Of a DNA stretch of 64,000 nt, positions 52,725 through 62,938 are shown piece by piece. The notes beneath the pieces are model-generated. The model ran no database searches and was not told where the DNA came from. It saw only the letters and a list, made by a program, of their open reading frames with translations. How positions within the stretch are numbered: position 1 is the first letter of the stretch; every line of letters begins with the position of its first letter. The stretch is from Hoeflea sp. (GTDB lineage: Bacteria; Pseudomonadota; Alphaproteobacteria; Rhizobiales; Rhizobiaceae). Location of the stretch: the NCBI RefSeq assembly GCF_002733955.1, contig NZ_NVXQ01000009.1, forward strand, positions 1 to 64,000. The letters are read 5' to 3'. The translations under genes were made by a program, and so were the position numbers.

Positions 52725-54008
52725 TTAGCGGGAATTCTCCGGTTTGTCTTCACCCTCCGGCACCTCTTTCTCGTCCATTTGCGTGTCGCGGTTGACCGAT
52801 TGCGCGGCCATGCGCGCAAAAACAGGCGAGGTGCGCAGCAAACCGGCAAAGCGGCCGCGGTCGGGGTCGTCGGGTGCACCCATGATGATCCGCATCACCG
52901 TGTAGATAACGAAGGCCCCGTGCATGGCGCCGACAAAGGTGAAAAACGCCACCGGTCCCTGCCAGTCGACCAGCATGGCCGACAGCAGCGGGCCGATCGA
53001 GGCGCCGATCGCCCAGAAGAACATCAGGCCCGAAGCGATCTGCACATATTCACCGGCCTTCGCCTTGTCATTGGCGTGTGCTGCCGACAGCGAGTAGAGC
53101 GGCATGGTGAACGCGCCCCACAAAAAGATGCCGATGAGGTTGAGCGCCACGCTGGAGCCGGCAAACCAGACCATGAACAGACCGCAGAGCGTTGAGCCGG
53201 TGGTCGCCATCAACAGCACCGAGCGGCGGCTGATGATGTCGGAAAGATAGCCCAGCGGATATTGCAGCACGATGCCGCCAATGATCCCGGCGCTCATGAA
53301 CGAGGCGATGTCGCCGACCTGCAGACCCAGTCCCTCGGCATAAAGCGGGCCGACGGACCGGAACGAGGCCGTGGTCAGCCCCACCGTGATGGCGCCGGCC
53401 GAGGCCAGCGGCGAGACCTGCCACAGCCGTTTTGGGTTGAAGGAGAAGGGTGCCGGCGGGGCAGGGTTGGAGCGGTCGGCCAGGGCCACCGGCACAACCG
53501 AGAGGATCATCAGCATGGTCATCACCGCGAAGATCTCGAACCCGCCGATGCCGAAGATCGGCAGCAGGTACTGCGACAGCGTGACGGCACCGAGATCGAC
53601 AAAACGGTAGATCGCCAGCGTCCGGGCGCGGTTGGTATTGGTGATCTGGGCGTTGATCCAGCTTTCGACATTGGCAAACAGCGAGGCGCAGCAGATGCCG
53701 GTGACGAGCCGCATCAGGAACCAGAAGAACGGATCGATCACCATCACCAGGGCCAGCGAGGCGCAGGCTGCAATCGCAGCCATCGTCGCAAACGCCCTGA
53801 TGTGGCCCGTGGCCCTGAGCAGCCACGGCGTCATCCAGCAACCGATGATGAAGCCGAAATAATAGCCCGCACCGGCAAGACCAATGACGGTCGGCGAAAA
53901 CCCCTCCGCCGAGCCGCGCAGGCTGACCAGTGTTCCCTGCAGCCCGTTGCCCGCCAGCAGGATGCCGGCGGTGGTCAGAAGCGGGATCAAAGGGCGAAGC
54001 GATTGCAT
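52725..54008 (-). CDS. MFS transporter (YcaD-like)
   Basis: Twelve-helix major facilitator of 427 residues. [38 protein letters not shown] begins helix 1. The loop 2-3 region [26 protein letters not shown] and loop 8-9 [15 protein letters not shown] carry the MFS motif. The C-terminal tail is acidic and hydrophilic ([18 protein letters not shown]). It resembles YcaD-type permeases; the substrate is unknown. It diverges from aspS and precedes rnd. Confidence 0.88.
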   Translation of the reverse strand: MQSLRPLIPLLTTAGILLAGNGLQGTLVSLRGSAEGFSPTVIGLAGAGYYFGFIIGCWMTPWLLRATGHIRAFATMAAIAACASLALVMVIDPFFWFLMRLVTGICCASLFANVESWINAQITNTNRARTLAIYRFVDLGAVTLSQYLLPIFGIGGFEIFAVMTMLMILSVVPVALADRSNPAPPAPFSFNPKRLWQVSPLASAGAITVGLTTASFRSVGPLYAEGLGLQVGDIASFMSAGIIGGIVLQYPLGYLSDIISRRSVLLMATTGSTLCGLFMVWFAGSSVALNLIGIFLWGAFTMPLYSLSAAHANDKAKAGEYVQIASGLMFFWAIGASIGPLLSAMLVDWQGPVAFFTFVGAMHGAFVIYTVMRIIMGAPDDPDRGRFAGLLRTSPVFARMAAQSVNRDTQMDEKEVPEGEDKPENSR

Positions 54009-54252
54009 GAAAAGCCAAAAATGGGAAAATCAACAATCCCAGTCCTACATCGAAAATGCAGATCCGTCGCGGCGAAATCCCGACATTGCACAGCCGACCG
54101 GCGGCAAAGCGGCCTTTCACCTTGACAAACCGGGTGGGTCATGCGCTTTTCCGCGCGATTTTTACCGTGCGCCGAGGTGGCGATGCGAGCCCGTCTCGCA
54201 ACCTGCCGATCCGCCGATTCCACCCATTGGTCCAAGCCATCGAGGATATGCC

Positions 54253-56040
54253 ATGCATCCCTACCGTTCCCACACCTGCGCCGCTCTGCGAAAAAGCGAC
54301 ACCGGCGCCAATGTCCGCCTGTCGGGCTGGGTGCATCGCGTGCGCGACCATGGTGGCGTGCTGTTCATCGACTTGCGCGACCATTATGGCCTGACCCAGG
54401 TTGTCGCCGATCCCGATTCGCCGGCCTTCAAGGCGGCTGAAACGGTGCGCGGCGAATGGGTGATCCGTGTCGATGGCGTGGTCAAGGACCGTATGGCCGA
54501 CACCATCAACCCCAATCTCGGCACCGGCGAGATCGAGGTCTTCGCCCAGGAAATCGAAATCCTGTCTGCTGCCAAGGAACTGCCGCTTCCGGTCTTCGGT
54601 GAGCCTGAGTATCCGGAGGACGTGCGCCTCAAGTACCGCTTCCTCGATCTGCGCCGCGAGACCCTGCACAAGAACATCGTCACCCGCACCAAGGTGATCG
54701 CCGACATGCGCAAGCGGATGTCGGATATCGGCTTTGCCGAATACGCAACGCCGATCCTCACCGCATCCTCGCCCGAAGGTGCGCGCGACTTCCTGGTCCC
54801 GAGCCGTATTCATCCCGGCGAGTTCTACGCCCTGCCGCAGGCGCCGCAGCAGTACAAGCAGCTGCTGATGGTGGCCGGTTTTGACCGCTATTTCCAGATC
54901 GCTCCGTGCTTCCGTGATGAAGACCCGCGCGCCGACCGTCTGCCCGGCGAGTTCTACCAGCTCGACCTCGAGATGAGCTTCGTCACCCAGGAAGATGTCT
55001 GGGACACGATGGAGCCGGTGATGCGTGGCGTGTTCGAGGAATTTGCCGAAGGCAAGCCGGTCACCCAAAAATTCCCGCGCATTCCCTATGACGAGGCGAT
55101 CCGCAAATACGGCTCCGACAAGCCCGATCTCAGAAACCCGATCGAGATGCAGGCCGTCACCGAGCACTTCGCCGGATCCGGCTTCAAGGTCTTCGCCGGC
55201 ATGATCGCCAACAACCCGAAGGTCGAAGTCTGGGCGATTCCGGCCAAGACCGGCGGTTCCCGCGCATTCTGTGACCGGATGAACTCCTGGGCGCAGGGCC
55301 AGGGCCAGCCGGGCCTAGGCTACATCTTCTGGCGCAAGGAAGGCGTCACGCTGGAAGGCGCCGGCCCGATTGCCAAGAACATCGGCCCGGAACGCACCGA
55401 GGCCATTCGGGTCCAGATGGGCCTGGAAGATGGCGACGCCTGCTTCTTCGCCGCCGGCGACCCGGCCAAGTTTGCCAAGTTCGCAGGCGATGCACGTACC
55501 CGCGCCGGAGAGGAACTCAAGTTGGTTGATGAAGACCGCTTCGAGCTTTGCTGGATCGTCGACTTCCCGTTCTACGAATGGGATGAGGACGCCAAGAAGG
55601 TCGAGTTCGCCCACAACCCGTTCTCGATGCCGCAGGGCGGCATGGAAGCGCTCGACAGCCAGGATCCGCTGACGTTGAAGGCCTACCAGTACGATCTGGT
55701 CTGCAACGGCTTCGAGATTGCATCGGGCTCGATCCGGAACCAGTCGCCCGAGCTGATGGTCAAGGCGTTCGAGAAGGTGGGACTGAGCCAGGCCGATGTC
55801 GAAGAGCGCTTCGGCGGTCTCTACCGCGCCTTCCAGTACGGCGCACCGCCGCATGGCGGCATGGCCGCCGGTGTCGACCGCGTGATCATGCTGATCGTCG
55901 GGGCCAAGAACCTGCGTGAAGTGGCGCTGTTCCCGATGAACCAGCAGGCACAGGATCTGCTCATGGGCGCGCCAAGCCCGGCGTCCCCGGCTCAGATGCG
56001 CGAACTGTCGCTGCGCGCGATCCCGCCAAAGGCCGAATAG
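54253..56040 (+). CDS. aspS: Aspartate--tRNA ligase (bacterial type)
   Basis: Class II aminoacyl-tRNA synthetase. The 595-residue protein has an anticodon-binding OB fold ([23 protein letters not shown]), the catalytic core with motif 2 in [19 protein letters not shown], the bacterial GAD insertion, and motif 3 in [14 protein letters not shown]. Alphaproteobacterial relatives are often non-discriminating and also charge tRNA-Asn; that is not decided here. ATG 54253 has GAGGA upstream. A CTTGAC hexamer at 54121-54126 could be a -35, but no clear -10 follows. Confidence 0.97.
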   Translation: MHPYRSHTCAALRKSDTGANVRLSGWVHRVRDHGGVLFIDLRDHYGLTQVVADPDSPAFKAAETVRGEWVIRVDGVVKDRMADTINPNLGTGEIEVFAQEIEILSAAKELPLPVFGEPEYPEDVRLKYRFLDLRRETLHKNIVTRTKVIADMRKRMSDIGFAEYATPILTASSPEGARDFLVPSRIHPGEFYALPQAPQQYKQLLMVAGFDRYFQIAPCFRDEDPRADRLPGEFYQLDLEMSFVTQEDVWDTMEPVMRGVFEEFAEGKPVTQKFPRIPYDEAIRKYGSDKPDLRNPIEMQAVTEHFAGSGFKVFAGMIANNPKVEVWAIPAKTGGSRAFCDRMNSWAQGQGQPGLGYIFWRKEGVTLEGAGPIAKNIGPERTEAIRVQMGLEDGDACFFAAGDPAKFAKFAGDARTRAGEELKLVDEDRFELCWIVDFPFYEWDEDAKKVEFAHNPFSMPQGGMEALDSQDPLTLKAYQYDLVCNGFEIASGSIRNQSPELMVKAFEKVGLSQADVEERFGGLYRAFQYGAPPHGGMAAGVDRVIMLIVGAKNLREVALFPMNQQAQDLLMGAPSPASPAQMRELSLRAIPPKAE

Positions 56041-56072
56041 GCCGCAAGCCCGCGAGGCGGACTCAAACCATC

Positions 56073-56110
56073 AAAAAGCCCGGGCAAACATCTGTTTCCC
56101 GGGCTTTTTT
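56073..56110 (+). terminator. Intrinsic terminator of aspS
   Basis: AAAAAGCCCGGG, 14-base loop, CCCGGGCTTTTTT. A perfect stem with A and T flanks that can act in both directions, ending aspS and possibly the small leftward gene at 56134. Confidence 0.93.
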
Positions 56111-56133
56111 GTGTTCGCGTTCCGATTGGCCGA

Positions 56134-56289
56134 TTAGTCTTTTTCGTCTTCTTCACCTACTGGAAGATCAAGCAGGTCCTGCTTCTGCGCGGCTTCCGCA
56201 GTTTTGTTCTTGGTCTTGCTGGTTTTGGAAGGTTTGGCGGCGGATGTGTCATCAGGCTTGTCACTCGGCACGGTTTTGAAACGGATCAT
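56134..56289 (-). CDS. Small charged protein of unknown function
   Basis: 51 residues (MIRFKTVPSDKPDDTSAAKP then SKTSKTKNKTAEAAQKQ, ending DLPVGEEDEKD), very rich in Lys, Thr and acidic residues and probably disordered. No domain. The composition is coherent and the shared terminator fits, but no ribosome binding site precedes ATG 56289, so it may be translated weakly or not at all. Confidence 0.42.
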   Translation of the reverse strand: MIRFKTVPSDKPDDTSAAKPSKTSKTKNKTAEAAQKQDLLDLPVGEEDEKD

Positions 56290-56487
56290 TGAACGGGTCC
56301 AATCTGTAGGAGAGCAGGGCAATCGGCGCGCCGGAACTGATGCCGAATTGCGCCTGATTCAAACAACACCCTGCGCCCGCATTGCGGCACAAGCAAGCTC
56401 AACCATTGCTGAACTGCCCACTTGCAGACTGAAGCTGATGACTGCGGACGCTATGACTGCGCGCTTGGAGATTGCACCAATCCGTTT

Positions 56488-57753
56488 TCAGACTTGCACG
56501 CCAAGTGAGGCCATGCGGCTTTGGAGAAACGCTTTTTCGCTTTCGTTGTTGCTCAGTTCGATGGCGCGCTGGTAACTCAGTCGAGCTGCTTCCGGCCTGT
56601 CCATCCTGCGCTGGAAATCAGCCTTCGCCGCGTGAAATGGCTGGTAGTCGCAAAGCTCGGCTTCAAGCGCACCCAGTGCAGCCCAGGCCTCGTCCGCTCC
56701 CGCCGCATAGGAGACCGCGACGGCGCGATTGAGCAGATAAACCGGGTTGGGCGACAGCCGGTGCATCGCCCCATAAAGCAACGCGATTTCGGACCAACCG
56801 GTGTCCCTGTGGCTTGCCGCCTGGGCATGCAGGGCACTGACTGCGGCCTGTAACTGGAACAGGCCGGGACATGCGCGCTCAAGCGCTTGGTCGAGCAGGG
56901 CGCAGCCCTTGGCGATTTCGTCCCGGTTCCACAGGCTTCGGTCCTGATTGTCGAGCGCGATCATCCCGCCCTGGTCATCAAGCCGTGCCTCGGCGCGTGA
57001 ATGATTGAGCAGCATCAATGCCAGCAGCCCCTCGCATTCCGCGTCGCCGGGAGCGAGTTCGAGCATCAGCCGCCCCAGCCGGATTGCTTCGAGGCACAGA
57101 TCCTGGCGGAGCAGTTCCGGGCCTTCGGTTGCCGAATAGCCTTCGTTGAAGATCAGGTAGATCACCGACAGCACCGAGTTGAGCCGTTCTGCCCAGTGCT
57201 CCGGTTCGGGAATTTCGAATGGAATGCCGGCCTTGGTGATCTTGTGCCGCGCCCTGACCAGCCGTTGCGCCATGGCTTCCGTGGCGTCGAGAAAGGCCCG
57301 GGCAATCTCCCGGGTTGTCAGCCCGCACAGGGTGCGCAGCGTCAGGGCGACGCGGGTCTTGCTGTCGAGCGCCGGGTGACAGCAGGTGAAGATCAGCTGC
57401 AGGCGTTCATCCGGGATCAGCGGCGGTTCGTCGCTGTCCACCGTCCGCTGGTCAAGCTCGATCAGCCGACCATATTCCTCGGCCTTGCGTTCGAAATTGC
57501 GGGCCCGCCGGAACCGGTCGATGGCCTTTCGGCGCGCCGTCTGCAGCACCCAACCTGCCGGCGCGCTTGGCAGCCCGTTGCGGGACCAGTGCGCCAGCGC
57601 TGATTCCATCGCGTCCTGCAGACAGTCCTCGGCGAGCTGGAAATCGCGGATATCGCGAACGAGGGCGCCCAGCAAGCGCCCTGTCTCGGCGCGCGCAAGC
57701 GCCTCGATAGCCTTGCGCGCGCGTCTTTCCTGCTCGGAAGCCTGCGATCCCAT
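56488..57753 (-). CDS. ECF42-group RNA polymerase sigma factor
   Basis: 421-residue extracytoplasmic-function sigma factor with a long C-terminal extension. Sigma region 2 contains DFQLAEDCLQDAMESALAHW, and region 4 LCGLTTREIARAFLDATEAMAQRLVRARHKI. The extension (about residues 185-421, with ALLYGAMHRLSPNPVYLLNRAVAV) is the helical domain of ECF42 members (DUF6596). These sigmas lack a classical anti-sigma and are encoded beside DGPF/YCII proteins, exactly the case here. The sigma gene starts five bases after the stop of the DGPF gene. Confidence 0.92.
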   Translation of the reverse strand: MGSQASEQERRARKAIEALARAETGRLLGALVRDIRDFQLAEDCLQDAMESALAHWSRNGLPSAPAGWVLQTARRKAIDRFRRARNFERKAEEYGRLIELDQRTVDSDEPPLIPDERLQLIFTCCHPALDSKTRVALTLRTLCGLTTREIARAFLDATEAMAQRLVRARHKITKAGIPFEIPEPEHWAERLNSVLSVIYLIFNEGYSATEGPELLRQDLCLEAIRLGRLMLELAPGDAECEGLLALMLLNHSRAEARLDDQGGMIALDNQDRSLWNRDEIAKGCALLDQALERACPGLFQLQAAVSALHAQAASHRDTGWSEIALLYGAMHRLSPNPVYLLNRAVAVSYAAGADEAWAALGALEAELCDYQPFHAAKADFQRRMDRPEAARLSYQRAIELSNNESEKAFLQSRMASLGVQV

Positions 57754-57758
57754 GCCGG

Positions 57759-58109
57759 TTATTCGATTTCCATGATTGGCCGGACTTCGACCGAGCCGTG
57801 CTCCGCAGACGGGATCATCGCCGCATACTTGATCGCCTCATCGAGATTGGCGCATTCGAACATGTAGAACCCGCCGAGCTGTTCCTTGGTTTCGGCAAAC
57901 GGCCCGTCCATGGTTTCGGTCTTGCCGTTGCGCACCCGGACGGTTGTCGCCGTGGACGTGTCCTGCAGGGCTTCGCCGGCCAGCATCACCCCGTCGCGCT
58001 GATAGGTTTCAGTGGCCTTGCGGTAGCCGTCCATGTAGGGGCCGAATTCCGGTGTCCCGTAGTCCGGTCCGGCTCCGGGGGCGGCGTAGATGAGTGCAAG
58101 ATACTTCAT
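57759..58109 (-). CDS. YCII/DGPF domain protein
   Basis: 116-residue ferredoxin-fold protein of the YCII-related group. It starts MKYLALIYAAPGAG and carries the diagnostic ETMDGPFAETKEQLGGFYMFE. Such proteins accompany ECF42 sigma factors and may influence their activity or be their main targets. It lies upstream of the sigma gene on the same strand, likely as the first gene of their operon. Confidence 0.92.
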   Translation of the reverse strand: MKYLALIYAAPGAGPDYGTPEFGPYMDGYRKATETYQRDGVMLAGEALQDTSTATTVRVRNGKTETMDGPFAETKEQLGGFYMFECANLDEAIKYAAMIPSAEHGSVEVRPIMEIE

Positions 58110-58210
58110 GTCTGTTTCCTCTTCGTGGTGTGTTCAGGCCCGGTTTGAGCCAGAGTTTACGTCTTGGGGACGATTGCGCAGCCCCTGTTTCGACATGGCT
58201 GGCAGAAAAA

Positions 58211-58600
58211 TTATCCGGCCCACTGATTGAAGCCGATACCGAGCATGGAAATCAGCATCGAAATCCATGTCAGTGAGCCGCCTGCGATCCGGGCAAATGT
58301 GACCGGCCGGTCATGAAACAGGCCGATGGGATGCAGAACCCGCCCGATGACCAGCGACAGGCCTGCGCAGTGGATCAAGAGTTCAGCAGCGCCTCCGGCT
58401 TCAGCAAATGCCATCAGCAGGACCGCCATCGGGACGGATTCTGTGAAATTGCCGTGCCGGCGAATGCGTTCGGCCAAGGCAATGTTGCCGCCGTCAAGAA
58501 TGGAGATACTGGTTTTGGCACGCAGCGCGCTGACATAGGCCGAGAGCCCGATCATCAAGAGGGCAAGCGGTACGGCGTAAAGCCCGGTCAGGTTCATCAT
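58211..58600 (-). CDS. MAPEG family membrane protein
   Basis: 129-residue integral membrane protein of the MAPEG family, which includes glutathione-linked enzymes. Four helices are visible (LYAVPLALLMIGLSAYVSAL, then ESVPMAVLLMAFAEAGGAA, LIHCAGLSLVIGRVLHPIGLF and a last one near LTWISMLISMLGIGF). The family hallmark RIRRHGNFTESVP precedes helix 2. No reaction can be assigned. ATG 58600 has GAAGGAT seven bases upstream; a second ATG follows at once. Confidence 0.88.
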   Translation of the reverse strand: MMNLTGLYAVPLALLMIGLSAYVSALRAKTSISILDGGNIALAERIRRHGNFTESVPMAVLLMAFAEAGGAAELLIHCAGLSLVIGRVLHPIGLFHDRPVTFARIAGGSLTWISMLISMLGIGFNQWAG

Positions 58601-58761
58601 GGGGCAGATCCTTCGTCTGGAGTTCCGTGCGCTCCCGATTGGGCGCACTGTGAACCGAACGAACCGGAGCGGGCGAATTCGACAGACAGTCAAAAATATC
58701 TTGCCATGTGCTGCGACTGACGCCTCTTGCCCCGAATCACCGCTTCCTTTAACTCCGACCC

Positions 58762-61008
58762 ATGGGAAAAAGCTTGGTACCGCCCGGCGGCGGCGATGAC
58801 ATTCAGGGCATCGACCTGAAAAAGGCGCTCGAAGAGCGCTATCTCGCCTATGCATTGTCAACCATCATGCACCGCGCGCTGCCCGATGTTCGCGATGGCA
58901 TGAAGCCTGTGCATCGCCGGATCGTCTACGCGATGAACGAGATGGGGCTGAGGTCGGCCGGCTCCTTCAAGAAGTCGGCCAAGATCGTCGGTGAGGTGAT
59001 GGGTAACTTCCACCCGCACGGCGACCAGTCGATCTACGACGCTTTGGTGCGTCTGGCGCAGAGTTTTGCCGTGCGCTATCCGCTGGCCAACGGGCAAGGC
59101 AATTTCGGCAATATCGACGGCGATAGCGCGGCTGCGATGCGCTACACCGAATCCAAGATGACCGCCGTCGCGGAATTGCTGATCGAAGGCATCAACGAGG
59201 ACGCGGTCGATTTCCGCGATACCTATGACGAGGAAAACAGCGAACCGGTCGTGCTGCCGGGCGCGTTCCCCAATCTTCTGGCCAATGGCGCCACCGGCAT
59301 CGCCGTTGGCATGGCCACCTCGATCCCGCCGCACAACGCAGCCGAACTCTGCGATGCGGCCCTTGCGCTGATCCGCAAGCCCGAAGCGACTGTCGAAGAT
59401 CTTCTGCAATATGTCGAGGGCCCGGATTTCCCCACCGGCGGTGTCATCATCGACAGCCGCGAATCCATGCTCGAGGCCTACAGCACCGGCCGTGGCGGCT
59501 TCCGGGTGCGGGCCAAGTGGGAAGTCGAGGACACCGGCCGCGGCGGTTACCAGATCGTCGTCACCGAGATGCCCTACCAGGTGCAGAAGTCGCGCCTGAT
59601 CGAGAAGATCGCCGAATTGCTGATCGCCCGCAGGCTGCCGCTGCTTGACGATGTGCGCGACGAATCTGCCGAAGATGTCCGTCTGGTTCTCATCCCCAAG
59701 AGCCGCTCGGTCGATCCGACACTGCTGATGGAATCGCTGTTCCGGCTGTCCGATCTCGAAAACCGCATTCCGCTCAATCTCAATGTCCTGTCGATGGGCA
59801 AGGTGCCAAAGGTGATGAACCTGGCCGAGGTGCTGTCGGAATGGCTGGCGCATCGGCGCGAGGTGCTGCAGCGGCGTTCGCGCCACCGGCTGGCAGCGAT
59901 CGAACGCCGGCTGGAACTGCTGTCGGGCTACCTGATCGCCTACCTCAATCTCGACGAGGTGATCCGTATCATCCGCGAGGAGGATGAGCCCAAAATCGAG
60001 CTGATGAAGGCGTTTGAGCTCAACGAGGTTCAGGCCGAGGCCATCCTCAACATGCGTCTGCGCTCCCTGCGCAAGCTTGAAGAGCTGGAAATCCGCAAGG
60101 AATTTGACGGTCTGACCGTTGAAAAGGCCGAGATCGAGGCGCTTCTGGCCTCTGAATCCAAGCAGTGGCAGACTGTTGCCTGGGAAATCGGCAAGGTCCG
60201 CAAGACCTTCTCCAAGGAAACCGAGCTGGGCGCCCGCCGGACAAAATTCGCCGAAGCCCCGGTCGCGGATCTGGCGGCCATCGAGCAGGCGATGATCGAG
60301 AAAGAACCGATCACCGTGGTGATTTCGGAAAAGGGCTGGATCCGCGGCATGAAGGGCCATCTGGCCGATTTCGCCGGATTGCAGTTCAAGGACGGCGACA
60401 AGCTCAAGATTGCTTTCCACGCCAACACCACTGACAAATTGCTCATCGTCACCACTGGCGGCAAGGCCTATACGCTCGGCGCGGACAAGTTGCCGGGCGG
60501 GCGTGGCCATGGCGAACCACTCAGGATCATCGTCGACATGGACAATGATCAGGCGGTGCTGACGGCCTTTGTGCACGACCCGGCACGCAAGCTGCTGATC
60601 GCATCAACCGCCGGCAATGGCTTTATCGTGGCCGAGAGCGACATGGTCGCCAATACCCGCAAGGGCAAGCAGATCATGAATGTCAGCCTGCCGCAGGAAA
60701 TGCGGCTGTGCGTGCCGGTCGCCGGCGACCATGCCGCCGTCATCGGCGAAAACCGCAAGATGCTGATTTTCCCGCTGGAGCAACTGCCCGAAATGAGCCG
60801 TGGCAAGGGTGTCCGGCTGCAGCGTTACAAGGATGGCGGCATTTCCGATATCAAGTGTTTTGCGATGGAGGACGGTCTGACTTGGGAAGACAGCGCCGGC
60901 CGCATGCACAATCGCAAGAAGGAAGATCTGCTCGAGTGGATCGCCGACCGCGCCCAGGCCGGCCGTCTGGTGCCCAAGGGCTTCCCGCGCTCCGGCAAGT
61001 TCAGCTGA
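58762..61008 (+). CDS. parC: DNA topoisomerase IV subunit A
   Basis: Breakage-reunion subunit of topoisomerase IV, which unlinks daughter chromosomes with ParE. The 748-residue protein has the quinolone-determining helix [14 protein letters not shown] (83-95) and the catalytic Tyr128 in AAAMRYTES. The coiled-coil tower and a C-terminal beta-pinwheel follow ([52 protein letters not shown]). At the E. coli Ser80-equivalent position it has Gln89. It stands alone, with parE elsewhere. Confidence 0.97.
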   Translation: MGKSLVPPGGGDDIQGIDLKKALEERYLAYALSTIMHRALPDVRDGMKPVHRRIVYAMNEMGLRSAGSFKKSAKIVGEVMGNFHPHGDQSIYDALVRLAQSFAVRYPLANGQGNFGNIDGDSAAAMRYTESKMTAVAELLIEGINEDAVDFRDTYDEENSEPVVLPGAFPNLLANGATGIAVGMATSIPPHNAAELCDAALALIRKPEATVEDLLQYVEGPDFPTGGVIIDSRESMLEAYSTGRGGFRVRAKWEVEDTGRGGYQIVVTEMPYQVQKSRLIEKIAELLIARRLPLLDDVRDESAEDVRLVLIPKSRSVDPTLLMESLFRLSDLENRIPLNLNVLSMGKVPKVMNLAEVLSEWLAHRREVLQRRSRHRLAAIERRLELLSGYLIAYLNLDEVIRIIREEDEPKIELMKAFELNEVQAEAILNMRLRSLRKLEELEIRKEFDGLTVEKAEIEALLASESKQWQTVAWEIGKVRKTFSKETELGARRTKFAEAPVADLAAIEQAMIEKEPITVVISEKGWIRGMKGHLADFAGLQFKDGDKLKIAFHANTTDKLLIVTTGGKAYTLGADKLPGGRGHGEPLRIIVDMDNDQAVLTAFVHDPARKLLIASTAGNGFIVAESDMVANTRKGKQIMNVSLPQEMRLCVPVAGDHAAVIGENRKMLIFPLEQLPEMSRGKGVRLQRYKDGGISDIKCFAMEDGLTWEDSAGRMHNRKKEDLLEWIADRAQAGRLVPKGFPRSGKFS

Positions 61009-61020
61009 CGACAGTGCCGC

Positions 61021-61818
61021 TCATCCAGTCGGATGCGCAAGGATCGCTGCAGCACTTTGAAATGATGCATGCATCAGCCCGTTGTTTCGCCTCATCCCGA
61101 TCCGTCCGAAACCCGGCAGCTTCACCGCCGGGCGCATGATATCGATGCCGAAGACCAGTCCGCCCAGGCGCAGTTCCACGCCGTAGAGCGTGCCCAGGGC
61201 AAGCCCGGCATAGCCGCCGAGCGAGAGTTCGAGATTGCGCCAGTCCGGCGACAGCGTGACGAAATCGCCAAAACTGCGGAAATCGCGGCCAACGGCTTCG
61301 GGCGGCAAGGCGACATCCAGTTCAGGCACCTGGCGAAGCACATGGGCGATGAAGGAATTCGAATTCGGCCCGGGCCAGATCCTGTAGTCGCCACGGCCGG
61401 AATAGGGGTAGGTATCAACCGCCGCCTCGATCTTCGGGATCAGCGCCTCTGCCTCAGCACCATAAAGTGCCCGCAGCACCTCCGGAGCATTGGAATACCA
61501 GCGCCCGTCTGCGGGGTAGGCATTGGTGCGGATGGGATTGCCCCAGCCGACCTTGTCATAGCGGCTGTAATGCGCCGCCCCGGCGGACTTCGTCACGATC
61601 CAGCTGTGAACCGCCAGCGCGCCTTTCAGGCCGCCGGTGCGCGCCGCCATGACATAGACTGCCGCGTCGGGTGTGCTGCCCGGCTCCGGCAGCAGCCCGG
61701 ACGAAGACCAGTCCGCCGTTCGCCACGAGCCTGGTTGAGAACCCGCGGCACGAACCCCAAGCGACGCGAGTACGGGCACCACGAAGCACAACAGCAGCAC
61801 AAGCACGATTTTCTTCAT
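61021..61818 (-). CDS. DUF3750-like membrane-anchored protein
   Basis: 265-residue protein with an N-terminal anchor (MKKIVLVLLLCFVVPVLASLGVRA). The conserved-looking block WRTADWSSSGLLPEPGSTPDAAVYVMAARTGGLKGALAVHSWIVTK is followed by YDKVGWGNP and DYRIWPGPNSNSFIAHVLRQVPEL. This matches my memory of the alphaproteobacterial DUF3750 family, whose function is unknown. It converges closely on parC, with twelve bases between the stops. Confidence 0.75.
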   Translation of the reverse strand: MKKIVLVLLLCFVVPVLASLGVRAAGSQPGSWRTADWSSSGLLPEPGSTPDAAVYVMAARTGGLKGALAVHSWIVTKSAGAAHYSRYDKVGWGNPIRTNAYPADGRWYSNAPEVLRALYGAEAEALIPKIEAAVDTYPYSGRGDYRIWPGPNSNSFIAHVLRQVPELDVALPPEAVGRDFRSFGDFVTLSPDWRNLELSLGGYAGLALGTLYGVELRLGGLVFGIDIMRPAVKLPGFGRIGMRRNNGLMHASFQSAAAILAHPTG

Positions 61819-61941
61819 TCCGGACAACAGCCACCCAAAAGTTTCAATCAGCGCAGATGATCACGCAGATGAGACAAGATTAGGGCGTGACGGCAGACGG
61901 GAAAGGGGGGAGGGCCGCGCTTGCAGGAACCACCTTCCGTT

Positions 61942-62853
61942 TCACATTGGATGTCTTGGAGCAAGCGTCCTTGCCGCACGCCGGTGCTCCAGCAATTGCC
62001 ACACCGAATGCGCCACCAGCGCCACCACGATGATCGCCCCGCCAACCAGACCAAGCCGTGTCGGCATCTCCGAGAAGATCAGCCACATCCAGACCGGCGC
62101 AAGAATGGTTTCAAGCAGATAGAACATCGCCACTTCCGGCCCGGAAATGTATTTCGGTCCCGTCGCCAGGCACCAGAACGCGACCGGGATCACCACCAGC
62201 CCGTTGAGCGCCAGCCAGCCTGGTTGCGGCAGCACGATGCCCGAGGGTCCGCCGATCATGTACAGGCCGACCAGGCACGGCACCAGGGCTGCAAACAGCG
62301 GCGCAAAGCCCATGCCGGTGCGCGCCTTGCGGCTGATGGTGATGATCAGTGACAGCATCAGCGAGGTAAACAGCGCCAGCCCGTTGCCGAGCATGTTGCC
62401 GGCCTGAAGCCCGTCGGAGACGATCAGCCCGACCCCGAACACCATTGCCGCCATCGCCGCAAAGGTCTGTGGCTTCGGCTTTTCCCCGATCAGCAGCCAG
62501 CCCATCAGCGCCGAAAACATCGGGTTGAAGGCGAGAATGAACACCAGATTGGCTGTCGTGGTATGAAACACCGCCATCATGAAGCTGATTGCCGCTATGC
62601 CGTAGAGCCCGGTCACCAGCAATCCGGTCCGTCCCGGAATGACCGGCGTGCGATCCGAGCTGAAGAGCCGCAACGCGCCCCACATCACCAGGGCTGCGAA
62701 GAAGGTCATGCCGCCGCGTGTGGCGACCACGGACCAGGCGTCGCCTCCCGAGAGCTTGATCAACGGAATGTCGATGGTCAGCGCCAGCCCGCCAATTGCG
62801 GTGATCAGCAGCCCCTTGCGGTGGTCGGCGGCCTGCTGGGAAAAATCGGACAT
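61942..62853 (-). CDS. EamA/DMT superfamily transporter
   Basis: Ten-helix drug/metabolite-type transporter of 303 residues with two EamA repeats. The first has GLALTIDIPLIKLSGGDAWS and ANLVFILAFNPMFSALMGWLLIGEKP; the second has YISGPEVAMFYLLETILAPVWMWLIFSEMP. The conserved proline/glutamate loops are in place. Substrate unknown (amino acids, nucleosides or drugs in relatives). It is a single leftward gene between two unrelated genes. Confidence 0.9.
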   Translation of the reverse strand: MSDFSQQAADHRKGLLITAIGGLALTIDIPLIKLSGGDAWSVVATRGGMTFFAALVMWGALRLFSSDRTPVIPGRTGLLVTGLYGIAAISFMMAVFHTTTANLVFILAFNPMFSALMGWLLIGEKPKPQTFAAMAAMVFGVGLIVSDGLQAGNMLGNGLALFTSLMLSLIITISRKARTGMGFAPLFAALVPCLVGLYMIGGPSGIVLPQPGWLALNGLVVIPVAFWCLATGPKYISGPEVAMFYLLETILAPVWMWLIFSEMPTRLGLVGGAIIVVALVAHSVWQLLEHRRAARTLAPRHPM

Positions 62854-62938
62854 GAAAAAGGCCTTGCTGGGAACCGGTGGGCCCGGGCTCCGGACATTGA
62901 AATCGATGATCTATCAGGAGTGGTAATGCGCTTGCCGG

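Noticed and set aside
54121-54150. Sigma-70 promoter for aspS starting with CTTGAC
   Set aside because: The -35 is good but no -10 resembling TATAAT or CTATAT lies 16-18 bases downstream.
58858-60576. 572-codon antisense frame over parC
   Set aside because: No start signal or domain; parC is complete and conserved on the plus strand.
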